Part shown: positions 63,835-64,000 of the stretch, piece after piece
Position numbering within the stretch: the stretch's first letter is position 1
How the letters are laid out: every line of letters begins with the position of its first letter
Assembly: GCA_916048095.2 (NCBI GenBank)
Contig: OU696581.1
Span: 7,484,266 to 7,548,265, forward strand
Reading direction: 5' to 3'
Length of the DNA stretch: 64,000 bases
Source of the DNA: Sacculina carcini
Lineage: Eukaryota > Arthropoda > Thecostraca > Sacculinidae
Notes under the pieces: model-generated
What the model was told of the DNA's origin: nothing
Databases searched by the model: none
Seen by the model: the letters and a program-made list of their open reading frames with translations, nothing else
Translations under genes and position numbers: made by a program

Positions 63835-64000
63835 AGAATAGAATCATAGATATATATTAGAGAAGTTTCTGTAGAGTGAAAGTGACGGAAGCCAGACTGC
63901 TCAGGAAGAAACAAATTGTCAGACTCAAGGTAGTCAGATAGCTGTATATAGGCAGCCATTTCAAGAACTTTGGACAGCCAAGGAATTCTAGAGATAGGTC

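Larger units (their letters stand above)
57619..64000 (-). mobile_element. APE-type non-LTR retrotransposon, copy D, split by an LTR retrotransposon and running off the window
   Basis: The 3' part is 57619-59465 and continuation resumes at 63840-64000. Joined at the 5-bp duplication agaat (59461-59465/63835-63839) it matches copies B and C without a gap. The 3' UTR carries the stem-loop (57636-57684) and an internal (CA)n at 57679-57706. Confidence 0.85.

Overview
The window is a repeat-dense stretch of an animal nuclear genome, most likely an invertebrate. The evidence is an intron-containing mitochondrial ribosomal protein gene, very long AC/TG microsatellites, and a metazoan mix of LTR, non-LTR, hAT-like and piggyBac-like elements. 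The species cannot be read from the sequence. There are no bacterial or organellar features.

1-3.6 kb: the left edge holds the 5' part of a Ty3/gypsy-type gag (minus strand). Next to it is the only host gene I can identify, mS23 (MRPS23), minus strand, three coding exons with clean GT-AG introns. 3.6-17.9 kb is a nested series of insertions. A small hAT-like MITE (3638/17898) was hit by a single-ORF gypsy element (LTRs 3699 and 7718/15323) that appears to be self-priming. The 3' LTR of that element was then split by a 7.4-kb unit with a 9-bp target duplication, which carries old non-LTR debris and a ~160-bp satellite. A decayed piggyBac sits in the remaining MITE sequence, and a second small MITE lies inside the piggyBac. 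17.9-26.6 kb holds decayed elements: tRNA-headed SINEs, a gypsy integrase pseudogene, hAT-like MITEs with 8-bp target duplications, and a ~890-bp palindrome.

26.7-31.8 kb is a young LTR retrotransposon (minus strand) with intact gag and pol. From 33 to 59 kb almost every element is a non-LTR retrotransposon lying between (AC)n tracts. These are four copies of one two-ORF APE-type family with an L2-like 3' tail (minus strand), one APE-type element on the plus strand, one truncated jockey-like element, and two copies of a restriction-like-endonuclease element (plus strand). The full-length copy of the last one encodes an N-terminal domain closely resembling a nuclear receptor DNA-binding domain. 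59.5-63.8 kb is another young LTR retrotransposon, sister to the one at 27-32 kb, inserted in the fourth APE-type copy.

The most interesting points are: the nuclear-receptor-like finger in the RLE retrotransposon; (AC)n tracts as boundaries for several unrelated non-LTR families; the LTR-internal sequence complementary to the primer site of the 3.7-kb gypsy element; a 3' stem-loop with a compensatory change in the L2-like family; and a correctly phased G GGA AAC slippery heptamer at the gag/pol junction of the 59-kb element.
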